A stretch of DNA of 64,000 nucleotides, from positions 930,001 to 994,000 of the forward strand of contig NZ_JALPSC010000002.1 in the NCBI RefSeq assembly GCF_023217965.1. The letters are read 5' to 3'. The notes beneath the pieces were generated by a model that had not been told where the DNA came from, did not search any database, and saw only the letters and a list, made by a program, of their open reading frames with translations. The DNA is from Prevotella sp. E13-27 (GTDB lineage Bacteria > Bacteroidota > Bacteroidia > Bacteroidales > Bacteroidaceae). Positions within the stretch are counted from its first letter, which is position 1. Each line of letters opens with the position of its first letter. Shown in pieces: positions 24,358-31,640 of this stretch. The translations under genes were made by a program, and so were the position numbers.

Positions 24358-24906
24358 ATGGATATTTTCGAGCAATTAAGATCAGGGGCTGATGTCGATA
24401 TGGCAACACCCGAGTATGCGAAGGCCATCAAGCACATGACCGACTGCGCCAACATTTGTTTTAAAATCAATACAACGGCTCCACAGCCTGAGCAGATTCG
24501 GCCATTGGAAGAGCAGTTGTTTGGTGGTAACCTCGACAAGACGAGCTATCTGATGCCTCCGTTACAGATTGACTTTGCCTGTCAGATGAAGATTGGCAAA
24601 GGCGTGTTCGTGAATCACTCGCTGACCTGCATGGCTGCTGGCGGCATTACCATCGACGACGGTGTGATGATTGGCCCTAATGTACGCATTGTTACAGATA
24701 ACCACGACTTTGCGAACCGCATGGTGCTGCGCTGCAAACCCGTCCACATCGGACATAATGCCTGGATTGGTGTAGGAGCGATTATCTTGCCAGGTGTAAC
24801 TATTGGCGAGAATGCCGTTGTGGCCGCCGGTGCGGTTGTTACCAAGGATGTAGCACCTAATTCTATCGTTGGTGGCAATCCTGCAAAATTCATTAAGAAC
24901 ATATAA
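24358..24906 (+). CDS. Hexapeptide-repeat sugar O-acetyltransferase
   Basis: 182 residues of the maltose/galactoside O-acetyltransferase family, a left-handed beta-helix trimer that moves acetyl from acetyl-CoA. Hexapeptide rungs are visible: ITIDDGVMIGPNVRIVTDNHD, HIGHNAWIGVGAIILPGVTIG and [29 protein letters not shown]. The catalytic His is in DNHD. It sits between two SDR genes, 19 bases before the second. The family 2 repeat and about 100 bases with no gene lie upstream. Related paralogs are at 31058 and 49501. Confidence 0.88.
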   Translation: MDIFEQLRSGADVDMATPEYAKAIKHMTDCANICFKINTTAPQPEQIRPLEEQLFGGNLDKTSYLMPPLQIDFACQMKIGKGVFVNHSLTCMAAGGITIDDGVMIGPNVRIVTDNHDFANRMVLRCKPVHIGHNAWIGVGAIILPGVTIGENAVVAAGAVVTKDVAPNSIVGGNPAKFIKNI

Positions 24907-24924
24907 ACAACAGGAGGATATAAT

Positions 24925-25770
24925 ATGATTTTCGACAGAAGCGAACAGAAACAGGTAGTGGCACTATTGGGTGCCGGTAGTATGGGAACAGCCATTGTGC
25001 GCCGTATTGGTGCCGGTAAGAAGATTCTGTTGGGCGACATCAGCGAGAATGCATTGGAACGTGTCGGTGACGATTTCCGCCGCTGTGGCTATGATGTAGA
25101 GACTTTGCAGGTAAATGCTTTGCAGAAGGAAAGCGTGGAGGTATTCGCAAGGAAGGCAGCAGAACTGGGGCCCGTGATGTACTTCATTGATACAGCAGGT
25201 GCATCGCCCAATCAGGCCAATCCTGAACACATCGTTAACCTCGATATGCTGGGCACTGGCTATGCTGTAGACGCCTTCGGAGAGGTGATGGCCGAGGGTG
25301 GTGCAGGACTAATCATTTCGAGTCAGGCAGCCTATATGTACCCCATCCCCAACGACATCGAACTGCAACTGGTGAACACTCCGACCGCTCAGCTGAAGGA
25401 CGTGAAGTTCGTTCAGGAGGTGGCCATGCAGAACTCAGGCTTTGCCTACATGATTGCCAAGCGCATGAACCATCTGCAGGCACAGCGTGCTGCTGCCACC
25501 TCATGGCGCAAGCGTCGTGCCCGTATCAACACCATCAGCCCTGGTGTCATCGTTACCCCGCTGGCTTACGATGAGTTCAATGCCAATGGTGAGGGCTATC
25601 AGCGCATGATTGATGCCTCTGCCGCCCAGCGCACAGGCACCAGCGACGAGATTGCCGAGGCAGCAGCCTTCCTGCTGGGAGAGCATGCCAAGTTTATTAC
25701 AGGTACCGACCTGCTCATCGACGGTGGTGTCATCGCTGCTATCCGCACGGGTGAATATCAATTAGGATAA
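24925..25770 (+). CDS. Short-chain dehydrogenase/reductase, paralog of 23378-24211
   Basis: 281 residues. VALLGAGSMGTAIVRRIGAGK nucleotide motif, DTAGASPNQANPE in place of NNAG, YMIAKRMNHLQ with YxxxK, SPGVIVTPLAYDEF and FITGTDLLIDGG. It shares insertions and the unusual GxGxxG motif with the SDR two genes earlier, so the pair arose by duplication or may form a heteromer. It ends the recognisable operon. An AGGAGG-like ribosome site lies in the short gap before it. Substrate unknown. Confidence 0.88.
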   Translation: MIFDRSEQKQVVALLGAGSMGTAIVRRIGAGKKILLGDISENALERVGDDFRRCGYDVETLQVNALQKESVEVFARKAAELGPVMYFIDTAGASPNQANPEHIVNLDMLGTGYAVDAFGEVMAEGGAGLIISSQAAYMYPIPNDIELQLVNTPTAQLKDVKFVQEVAMQNSGFAYMIAKRMNHLQAQRAAATSWRKRRARINTISPGVIVTPLAYDEFNANGEGYQRMIDASAAQRTGTSDEIAEAAAFLLGEHAKFITGTDLLIDGGVIAAIRTGEYQLG

Positions 25771-25785
25771 AAAACAAAGACAACA

Positions 25786-25842
25786 ATGAAAAAGGTAATA
25801 ATCCGTAATTTGGGTATAACCAGATTGCGGATTTCTTTGTAA
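25786..25842 (+). pseudogene. 18-codon gene start interrupted by a hairpin
   Basis: ATGAAAAAGGTAATAATC begins like an ordinary gene 15 bases after the SDR, but an imperfect 34-base palindrome (25800-25833; AATCCG with CGGATT, TGG with CCA) follows at codon 5 and a stop comes at codon 19. It may be the start of a lost operon gene. From 25843 to 26184 I see no gene. Confidence 0.4.
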
Positions 25843-26184
25843 TTTTACCATATAGTAATCTTTACAAACTAATTTCATCGACTCACTGAAGCAGGAACGG
25901 CAGATGTAATAATTTTCTTTTCGTCGAAGATTGATTTATCAGTAAAAGAAAAGGTGAACGACAGGGGAGGAAGCAACGGTGATTGCTACTTTCTCAGTAA
26001 AAAGAGAAATTATGATCCAGGAAGCTTATACCGCAAGATTCCGTCCGTTTTTCGTTCCTGCTACATTACAACCTATACACTGGTGCCATTCATCGTAGTC
26101 AGTACAAAGACATGCTTACCAAACTAACAGGTATGCCATTTACAGATATTTTCGGCGAAGATACGAAAAAAATCTCATTCACGC

Positions 26185-26919
26185 TTAATATTTTCCAAGC
26201 TTGTCGGTGATGCCGCCATAGCTCTTGGCGGCACGCTGCAAGGCTTCGTCGGTCATGTACAGTTGGTAGAGCGTGCAGCGGGTCTGGATAGTCTGCGGCG
26301 AGCAGCGGTCGCCAATGACGCGTACCAGTGCCCAGCCTTTCGTAGAGTCGGCAAACTCGTCGCTCACCAGCGCAAGTCGTCCGTCTACTGCGGTCATCTC
26401 CTGTCTCGACACCATGTGACGAGTGAAGCGCACGCGGGGAATGACGTCTTCTCCGCGCTGCTCTGCCGTGTAGAGCCATAACTGTTCGCCCCATTGACGA
26501 TTGCCTACACCGAGGTCGGTCAGCAGGGCTGGCTTGCCGTCCACCGTGCCAAGGTGCTGCTCGACGGTGGGCAGTTTTCCGTTGCTCACTGGTATACCGG
26601 GCATCAAAAACGAGGCTTCCGTCATCTGTATTTTCTCGACATACACCGGCGGCAGGCTGTTGGCCAGCGACGCAAAGTCCTGGTAGGCATTGGCCCGCTC
26701 GGTGAACATCGGTTCAGCGTAGCGCAGCATCTTCCACAGTGCCGTAGTATGGCGCATCTTCTGCCGCTGGATAAACTGCGCCAGCGTGTTGCTGCGCTTC
26801 TCCTGCGACTCTGACACGCGTCCAATCACCTGACCACCACGCTGATAGAATGTCACGCCCCCGATGCGGAGCGTTTTGGGAATCACCAGTCCCAAGCCTG
26901 ATTTCTTCATTTTCACCAT
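26185..26919 (-). CDS. Conserved hypothetical protein (Bacteroidales)
   Basis: 244 residues from MVKMKKSGLGLVIPK, or from the second ATG three codons later. The N-terminus (LRIGGVTFYQRGGQVIGRVSESQEKRSNTLAQFIQRQKMRHTTALW) recalls Bacteroidales DUF6266-type proteins, but I cannot confirm this. The remainder is soluble, with no signal peptide or membrane helix. A degenerate 11-base repeat runs up to its start codon. It stands alone, with gaps on both sides. Function unknown. Confidence 0.7.
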   Translation of the reverse strand: MVKMKKSGLGLVIPKTLRIGGVTFYQRGGQVIGRVSESQEKRSNTLAQFIQRQKMRHTTALWKMLRYAEPMFTERANAYQDFASLANSLPPVYVEKIQMTEASFLMPGIPVSNGKLPTVEQHLGTVDGKPALLTDLGVGNRQWGEQLWLYTAEQRGEDVIPRVRFTRHMVSRQEMTAVDGRLALVSDEFADSTKGWALVRVIGDRCSPQTIQTRCTLYQLYMTDEALQRAAKSYGGITDKLGKY

Positions 26920-27148
26920 CTTCGTATCCTATTTGTTTCGTCGTTTCTTTGTTACTGCTTCGGTGCTCCTTCGTTACTGCTTCGATATAGCCTCGATACA
27001 CCTTCGGTCGTTCTTCGGTATTTGTCCGCTACTTGGTCGCTATTTGTCCGCTACTTGTCCGGTTCTGAACCGGACATATACCGCAGAAGTATCGCAGTAC
27101 TACCGCACATCAATGCCGACTAATTGCTTACTAATTGCCGACTGTTCG
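26919..27148 (-). repeat. Degenerate 11-base tandem repeat abutting the start codon
   Basis: From 26951 the plus strand divides into units of eleven: GTTACTGCTTC, GGTGCTCCTTC, GTTACTGCTTC, GATATAGCCTC, GATACACCTTC, GGTCGTTCTTC, GGTATTTGTCC, GCTACTTGGTC, GCTATTTGTCC, GCTACTTGTCC and on to about 27148. Almost every unit starts G and ends TC or CC. Weaker units continue to the ATG at 26919. Exact repeats occur at a 22-base spacing (26951/26973; 27019/27041). Confidence 0.75.
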
Positions 27149-27571
27149 CTGAGTGCAGCAAGGCTATGCTGGGCAAAATTACGAATTTTCCCCTAAATCT
27201 GAGCGTATGAAAGAAGAATAATAAACTTATTCATCCCTTTTTGTGTGATTTTTGTTGTTTTGTGTTACTAAATTGAAGATTAAAGCGGTATCTCCGATGG
27301 ACGCATATTCTTTGCTCTTTTTCCTTGGGAGGACTACGGACGGCTTGGGAAAATAGGGAGGCCATTTCAAAGAGACTATAGGCTATAAGATATAAAATCT
27401 ACACTATGAAACATCAGCCCGGCATGGCTAATCGAGAGAGGTAGCGGTGTCGGGCATTATTCTTTTCCCTCGCAGTCCGTCGGCTGCTCCCGTCGTTGGT
27501 CGCAGCCTCGCGGGACGAGCCTCCTGTCAGAGTCTCGCCCCGTTACAAGGTATCTCCGATGGCCGAAGTGT
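27149..27571. other. Gap without recognisable gene
   Basis: About 420 bases. The sequence is GC-rich around 27460-27540 (CTCCCGTCGTTGGTCGCAGC and CTCGCGGGACGAGCC), and TATCTCCGATGG occurs twice (27289 and 27550). No open frame, promoter or RNA gene was recognised. Confidence 0.5.
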
Positions 27572-27808
27572 TTATTGATAAAACACGAATTTGGTTCCCT
27601 TTGAGCCTACACCATCATAATCAGCAGGCACGGGAAACTGGCTGCAAAGGTTATCTATCGCATCATCGTCGACTGTGGCAGTCAGTTCCAGTTCGATAGC
27701 CATCCGACGCTCATTGTAGCTCAGATTCCAGATGCATTCACCAAGGACGGCATTGACTACAGTCCTTATCTCATCCTGAGTGCGCCAGATGGTATCAAAA
27801 TCAGTCAT
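27572..27808 (-). pseudogene. Truncated copy of the hypothetical gene at 35687-36034
   Basis: 78 residues. Residues 1-73 match the 115-residue protein at 35687 nearly throughout (DFD.IWRTQDEIRTVV, then GECIWNLSYNERRM and QFPVPADYDG.GSKGTK). The copy then ends in FVFYQ and stop, losing the last 40 residues. Its start overlaps the end of the 27801 gene by eight bases. It may still be translated, but it lacks a third of the protein. Family unknown. Confidence 0.7.
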
Positions 27809-28103
27809 AATATTCTATCGATAGTTCCTGGCTTACGTCATACTCGCGGCCATCATCGTAATAATAGACCAACCGCAGGCCACGATAGACCGACGGAACT
27901 TTCAGCTCATCGAGCAGATGCCATTTGGGTTTGCCGAAGTCATACGATGAACGGTCGAGGATGATGCGGTTGCTGGTATAGTCGAAGTGGTAATACCCAC
28001 CGCCGATACATTGATCGCCTGGCTTCAGCAGGTCTTTATGCTGGTTCACCATGCCAATTCGGAAATGGCCATCCATAGTGATGATGAATTTCGGGAGGCT
28101 CAT
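27801..28103 (-). CDS. Small hypothetical protein
   Basis: 100 residues, MSLPKFIITMDGHFRIGMVN to LSIEYYD; rich in Tyr and charged residues, no signal peptide and no membrane helix. I do not recognise the family. It overlaps the truncated gene at 27572-27808 and follows a junction palindrome at 28114. The leader bases CCAAACTGACATG resemble those in front of the SDR at 51681. Confidence 0.6.
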   Translation of the reverse strand: MSLPKFIITMDGHFRIGMVNQHKDLLKPGDQCIGGGYYHFDYTSNRIILDRSSYDFGKPKWHLLDELKVPSVYRGLRLVYYYDDGREYDVSQELSIEYYD

Positions 28104-28113
28104 GTCAGTTTGG

Positions 28114-28127
28114 TAAATTGGAATCTA
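28114..28127 (-). repeat. Junction palindrome, copy 1
   Basis: Minus strand TAGATTCCAATTTA, a variant of TAAATTCSAATTTA. Its first three bases are the stop codon of the ACT-domain remnant. The bases that follow (CCAAACTGACA) are nearly the same as after the copy at 51651. Confidence 0.6.
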
Positions 28128-28247
28128 CTTTATTGCATAGCCAGCGGATTGAAGCAATCCGATAGCACGTTCAAAGTTCTCTGATTTTGTCAGGATGTAA
28201 TCCATGTTGAACGTGGAAATGGCGAAAATGCCTATATTCAAAAATCG
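28125..28247 (-). pseudogene. C-terminal remnant of an ACT-domain protein
   Basis: The open frame gives 40 residues: IGIFAISTFNMDYILTKSEN followed by FERAIGLLQSAGYAI. IFAISTFNTDYILVKEE...AI..L...GY is the end of the small ACT_7/CASTOR-like ACT proteins of bacteria, so about two thirds of the protein is missing at the 5' side. The fragment starts directly behind the stop codon of the chimeric thioesterase gene and in the same frame. No start codon with a ribosome site is apparent. Confidence 0.65.
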
Positions 28248-28580
28248 TCACTCTGTGAACTCTACAATCGCACTGACATTATCGCCGATGGACAGCGAGA
28301 GGATGATGCCACCTTCTACTTGATAGAGCGTCGGAATGAGCACATCGCCGAGCTTTGCCGCCACACGATACTCTACCCTCAGACCGCGCACAGTGAAGTC
28401 CTCCGACAGCAGTTCCATGGCCACACGGACATAGTTGGCATTGTTCATGTGCCTGTTGTAGTCGATGTCGGCACGGAGCACCTTGTAGTAGATGCCCTTG
28501 GGCAAAGCCTTTACGCCATCTTCCTTTGCTTTTGCCTCCAGCCAATCCTTGTTGGCCTGTATGTATTCTCGCTTTGCCAT
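28248..28580 (-). CDS. Chimera: FKBP isomerase N-terminus joined to acyl-ACP thioesterase C-terminus
   Basis: 110 residues. Residues 1-34 (MAKREYIQANKDWLEAKAKE, then VKALPKGIYYKV) match the N-terminal helix of Bacteroidales FKBP-type peptidyl-prolyl isomerases as I know them. Residues 33-110 match the last 77 residues of the thioesterase at 54628 (VLRADIDYN.H.NNANYVR.AMELL.EDF and GLRVEYRVAAKLGD). The joint is at AAGGTGCT, which both parents would share. A hotdog domain of this size could still fold; the start and stop are intact. Expression and function are unknown. Confidence 0.7.
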   Translation of the reverse strand: MAKREYIQANKDWLEAKAKEDGVKALPKGIYYKVLRADIDYNRHMNNANYVRVAMELLSEDFTVRGLRVEYRVAAKLGDVLIPTLYQVEGGIILSLSIGDNVSAIVEFTE

Positions 28581-28583
28581 AAT

Positions 28584-28901
28584 CTATGCTATTGGTTCTA
28601 GATAGTTTACCTTCTTTCCCGTTTGCTGTGCGTATGCGATTTCCCGCCGTGTGCTCTCGCCGATATAGCCACCCACGTTAATGACAAATATCTCATCTGC
28701 CATGTCGATCTTCCGCAGGTGCATGTCATCAAGCATTTCCTTAGTGCCTGTTTGCCAAACCTCTTCGTCGCCGGAGTGTCCGAACAAGCCCACGCTGATG
28801 ACAATGCAGCCTTCAAGTGTCAGTCGTTTCTGGGTTTCCAGGAACTGATCCTTGAAACGGGTGCTACCACATAGGGTAACTATCTTATAATTCTGTATCA
28901 T
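28584..28901 (-). CDS. Nucleoside 2-deoxyribosyltransferase-like (DUF4406-type) protein
   Basis: 105 residues. TLCGSTRFKDQFLETQKRLT, then GHSGDEEVWQ, HLRKIDMADEIFVINVGGYIGESTRREI and AQQTGKKVNYL follow the deoxyribosyltransferase-fold pattern, in which the GSTR loop and the GESTRREI strand bind nucleotide. This small group is annotated as DUF4406-like. A role in nucleotide salvage or phage-type base handling is possible but unproven. It overlaps the aldo/keto reductase stop by four bases and lies three bases before the chimera. Confidence 0.75.
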   Translation of the reverse strand: MIQNYKIVTLCGSTRFKDQFLETQKRLTLEGCIVISVGLFGHSGDEEVWQTGTKEMLDDMHLRKIDMADEIFVINVGGYIGESTRREIAYAQQTGKKVNYLEPIA

Positions 28902-29731
28902 ACACTTTCAGGATTGTATTTCAGTGCATCCGAAGGCCAGCCTGTTACATTCCTGCCTGTATCAAGCAGGCGGATTTCACGGAGATCCTCATCTGACAGC
29001 GTAAAGTCAAAGAGATCGATATTCTCAACCATTCTTTCCCTATGTGTGGTCTTGGGAATGATGATAATGCCGTTCTGAATTAGGAATTTCAATGCTACCT
29101 GTGCAGATGTCTTGCCATATTTTTTGCCAATACTAACCAGTGCTTTGTTCTTGAAAATGCTATTTCTGCCTTCTGCCAGCGGACTCCAGGCTTCAAGAGT
29201 TACATTGTAAGGCTTCAGGTATTCCAGCATCTTCCGTTGCTGATAGAGAACATGGGTCTCGCACTGGTTCACGACAGGCATCACCTTTGCATCATCCACA
29301 ATCTTCGGAAAGGTGTTTGGATAGAAGTTTGACACACCAATGGCTCTGAACATACCTTGTTCATAGAGTTCTTCGAGCGTGTGCCACATGACGGTAGGAT
29401 TTCCGACAGGCCAGTGAATCAGCATCAAGTCCACATAGTCAAGCCCCAACTGCTTCATGGAATGGTCAACTGTACGCAAGGTTTCCTCCTTCGTATAGCA
29501 CGAATCGCATATCTTTGTCGTGATGAACAGTTCTTCACGAGGAACGCCACATGCCCGAACAGCATTCCCCACACCTTTCTCGTTGTAGTACATAGCAGCC
29601 GTGTCAATGCTTCTATAGCCTACCGATATGGCATCTTCCACTACTCTCTGGGTTTCCCTCTCAGAGATATTATAGACACCCAGACCAACCATCGGCATCC
29701 GCAGGCCATTATTCAAAACTTTGTATTCCAT
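28898..29731 (-). CDS. Aldo/keto reductase
   Basis: 277 residues, full length. Tetrad: DTAAMYYNEKGVG (Asp, Tyr), ITTKICDS (Lys), LMLIHWPVG (His). The NADPH site is IIIPKTTHRERMVENIDLFDF. It differs from the AKR at 1918 in most surface positions, so it is not a recent duplicate. It reduces aldehydes or ketones in the cytosol. The downstream genes overlap, forming a minus-strand run from 29731 to 27572. Confidence 0.92.
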   Translation of the reverse strand: MEYKVLNNGLRMPMVGLGVYNISERETQRVVEDAISVGYRSIDTAAMYYNEKGVGNAVRACGVPREELFITTKICDSCYTKEETLRTVDHSMKQLGLDYVDLMLIHWPVGNPTVMWHTLEELYEQGMFRAIGVSNFYPNTFPKIVDDAKVMPVVNQCETHVLYQQRKMLEYLKPYNVTLEAWSPLAEGRNSIFKNKALVSIGKKYGKTSAQVALKFLIQNGIIIIPKTTHRERMVENIDLFDFTLSDEDLREIRLLDTGRNVTGWPSDALKYNPESV

Positions 29732-29813
29732 AGCGATTTCTTTTCTATCAATGGTTTTAACTCTCGTTCGAAGATACCACGTTCTACTATCCTATAGTTG
29801 TGGAGGGTATGCC

Positions 29814-29921
29814 TCACGATACTCTGGAGAATGGCTGATGGATGCCGTTGAGCGTACCGTAATTCTCCCACTGAGCAGCAAGAGCAGTATAGGCGTTTTC
29901 TTCGTCAAACAGTTCCATCAT
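29814..29921 (-). CDS. Small ORF coupled to the preceding gene
   Basis: 35 residues: MMELFDEENAYTALAAQWEN, then YGTLNGIHQPFSRVS. It begins at an ATG that overlaps the stop of the 29918 gene (TGATG). Composition is protein-like, but it ends abruptly and is followed by bases resembling GGTACCCTCC of the family 3 element in degenerate form. It could be a 3'-truncated gene start. Family unknown. Confidence 0.4.
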   Translation of the reverse strand: MMELFDEENAYTALAAQWENYGTLNGIHQPFSRVS

Positions 29922-30298
29922 CTTATATTCTTTGCCTTTCGTAAGTCCATCATGTCATCCCAGAAGTCATCAGCGTCCGTCTCTGTGAATCCCTCATGTG
30001 AAATTTCTTTAAGAATCGCATCCAGCAACTGCATCTTCGTAACCTGAAGGTCTGGAGCCACATCAATAGGACATGCCACGATGTCGCCCAACAAACCGAC
30101 ATGCAGGTTGAAAACGGCAATCTCTCCATTCAAGACTTTTACCTCAATCCGATTACTTGAACCGTATTCAGGCTTAGTCTTCAACAGTTCTTCGTAGAGA
30201 GGAATGCTGGCGTATGCTTCTGCATCAACAGACTGTAATAGTTCCCTGAGTGTCATAGTTTCATAAACTATCATAAATTCAGGCACAAAATTACTCAT
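29918..30298 (-). CDS. Hypothetical protein
   Basis: 126 residues, with possible internal starts at MIVYETMTLRELL or MTLREL. Acidic and soluble: LRELLQSVDAEAYASIPLYE, then VLNGEIAVFNLHVGLLGDIV and FTETDADDFWDDMMDLRKAK. No family recognised. Divergent from the Sel1 gene at 30357 and coupled to the 35-residue ORF downstream. Confidence 0.6.
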   Translation of the reverse strand: MSNFVPEFMIVYETMTLRELLQSVDAEAYASIPLYEELLKTKPEYGSSNRIEVKVLNGEIAVFNLHVGLLGDIVACPIDVAPDLQVTKMQLLDAILKEISHEGFTETDADDFWDDMMDLRKAKNIR

Positions 30299-30325
30299 AA
30301 AACCTCAGAATTTATCAGAATTGAC

Positions 30326-30333
30326 TAATTTTG
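30326..30333 (+). promoter_or_regulatory. -7 box of the Sel1 gene
   Basis: TAATTTTG, 23 bases before the ATG at 30357; a TAGGAGA ribosome site lies between them. It excludes the in-frame ATG upstream. Confidence 0.5.
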
Positions 30334-30356
30334 CAACATTATTTAGGAGAATAGCC

Positions 30357-31039
30357 ATGCCAAAGGAGCGTAACAAGGCAGACTCGTATCGCGAGAAGGC
30401 TTACGAAGGTGACACCAAGGCAATGAACAACCTTGGGGTCTGTTATGAGCGTGGCACTGGCGTAAAAGTCAATCTGGAGATTGCTTTTGAGTGGTACATG
30501 AAAGCCGCTGAGCAGGGCGATGTCTATGGATGCTTCAACGTTGGTGAGTGCTACTATCACGGCAAAGGCGTGGATCAGGATGTGGTGAAGGCATTCGAGT
30601 GGTACATGAAAGCTGCCGATAAAGGTGATATGCAGTCACAGGTCAATGTGGCCAATGCCTTCTATCTCGGCAATGGCACAGAGCAGGATCACCACAAAGC
30701 CTTCCTCTGGTATCGTGAGGCCGCTTTCCAAGGACATATACTTAGCCAAAAAAACGTCGGAGCCGCCTACTGGAATGGCGACGGTGTGGAGAAGAACTTG
30801 GAGGAATGCGGGTACCCTCCACGATGTTATCAACATCGCGGATTCCTCCCTTCTGGTATGAACTTGCCGCCAACGGCGGTGATGCCCAGGCACAATTCGC
30901 CACGGGCTGGTTTCTGATGACTGGCACAGGCGTTCCCAAGGATGAGCGCAAGGGGCTGAAGTGGATTCACAAGGCCACCTTTCAGGGATTCCAACCTGCT
31001 ATTGACTACTGTAAGGAGCATGGGTATAAGTGGTATTAA
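30357..31039 (+). pseudogene. Sel1-repeat (TPR-like) protein gene broken by a hairpin element
   Basis: The first 150 codons give about four Sel1 repeats (AMNNLGVCYERGTGVKVNLE, AFEWYMKAAEQGDVYGCFNV, GECYYHGKGVDQDVVKAFEW and so on). At 30811 a 41-base family 3 element shifts the frame and a stop follows at 30917. The natural C-terminus continues in another frame to 31039 (WYELAANGGDAQAQFATGWF, KGLKWIHKATFQGFQPAIDY). Removing the element and adjusting the joint would restore a single protein of about 215 residues. Sel1 proteins are protein-interaction scaffolds. A mosaic paralog is at 56113. Confidence 0.8.
30811..30851 (+). repeat. Family 3 hairpin element, copy A
   Basis: 41 bases: GGTACCCTCCA, stem CGATGTT-ATC-AACATCG, then CGGATTCCTCCCT. 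Same ends as copies at 53236 (inverse) and 60506, but different stem bases that still pair. Confidence 0.85.
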
Positions 31040-31057
31040 ATACAAAGAGAAATCAAA

Positions 31058-31636
31058 ATGACAATACAAGAATTTCGTGATTACATGGCATCGGGCAAAC
31101 CCGTCGTTGGCGGTGGTGATGTCCACATGATGTTCCATCAGCTGTCGCAGGAGGCACTGAAGATAACAGCAGAGATTAACGGCAAGTATCATACTCCAGA
31201 GCAGCTGCACGATTTGCTGGAACAGCTTTGGGGACGTGAAGTGCCCAAGACGGTAGGCATGTTTCCTCCGTTTCATACCGACTGCGGCAAGAACACCATC
31301 GTTGGTGAACGGGTCTTCATCAACATGGGTTGTAAGTTCCAGGATCAGGGCGGTATCACCATCGACGAGGGCGCTCTCATCGGTCACAACGTCGTGCTGG
31401 CAACCATCAATCACGACCTTGACCCGGCCAAGCGCCAGAGCATGAGCTATGCACCTATCCACATTGGCAAAAACGTATGGATTGGAGCCAATGCCACAGT
31501 TCTTGCAGGTGTGACTATTGGCGATGGAGCCGTAGTAGCAGCTGGTGCAGTAGTAACAAAGGACGTTGAACCGAATACGATTGTTGGTGGCGTTCCAGCC
31601 AAGGTGATAAAAAAGATAGAGATAAAAGACAGATAA
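31058..31636 (+). CDS. Hexapeptide-repeat acetyltransferase (copy 1 of 2)
   Basis: 192 residues, maltose/galactoside O-acetyltransferase type: [21 protein letters not shown] with catalytic His in [25 protein letters not shown] and [20 protein letters not shown]. It differs from the protein at 49501-50079 at four positions only, so the two genes are recent duplicates 18 kb apart. It follows the broken Sel1 gene by 18 bases, and its stop is part of a short TAAATTTA junction that runs into the next gene's ATG. Acetyl acceptor unknown. Confidence 0.9.
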   Translation: MTIQEFRDYMASGKPVVGGGDVHMMFHQLSQEALKITAEINGKYHTPEQLHDLLEQLWGREVPKTVGMFPPFHTDCGKNTIVGERVFINMGCKFQDQGGITIDEGALIGHNVVLATINHDLDPAKRQSMSYAPIHIGKNVWIGANATVLAGVTIGDGAVVAAGAVVTKDVEPNTIVGGVPAKVIKKIEIKDR

Positions 31637-31640
31637 ATTT

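Noticed and set aside
26919..27148. CRISPR array
   Set aside because: The repeat unit is 11 bases, degenerate and without unique spacers of 25-40 bases; no cas genes are nearby.
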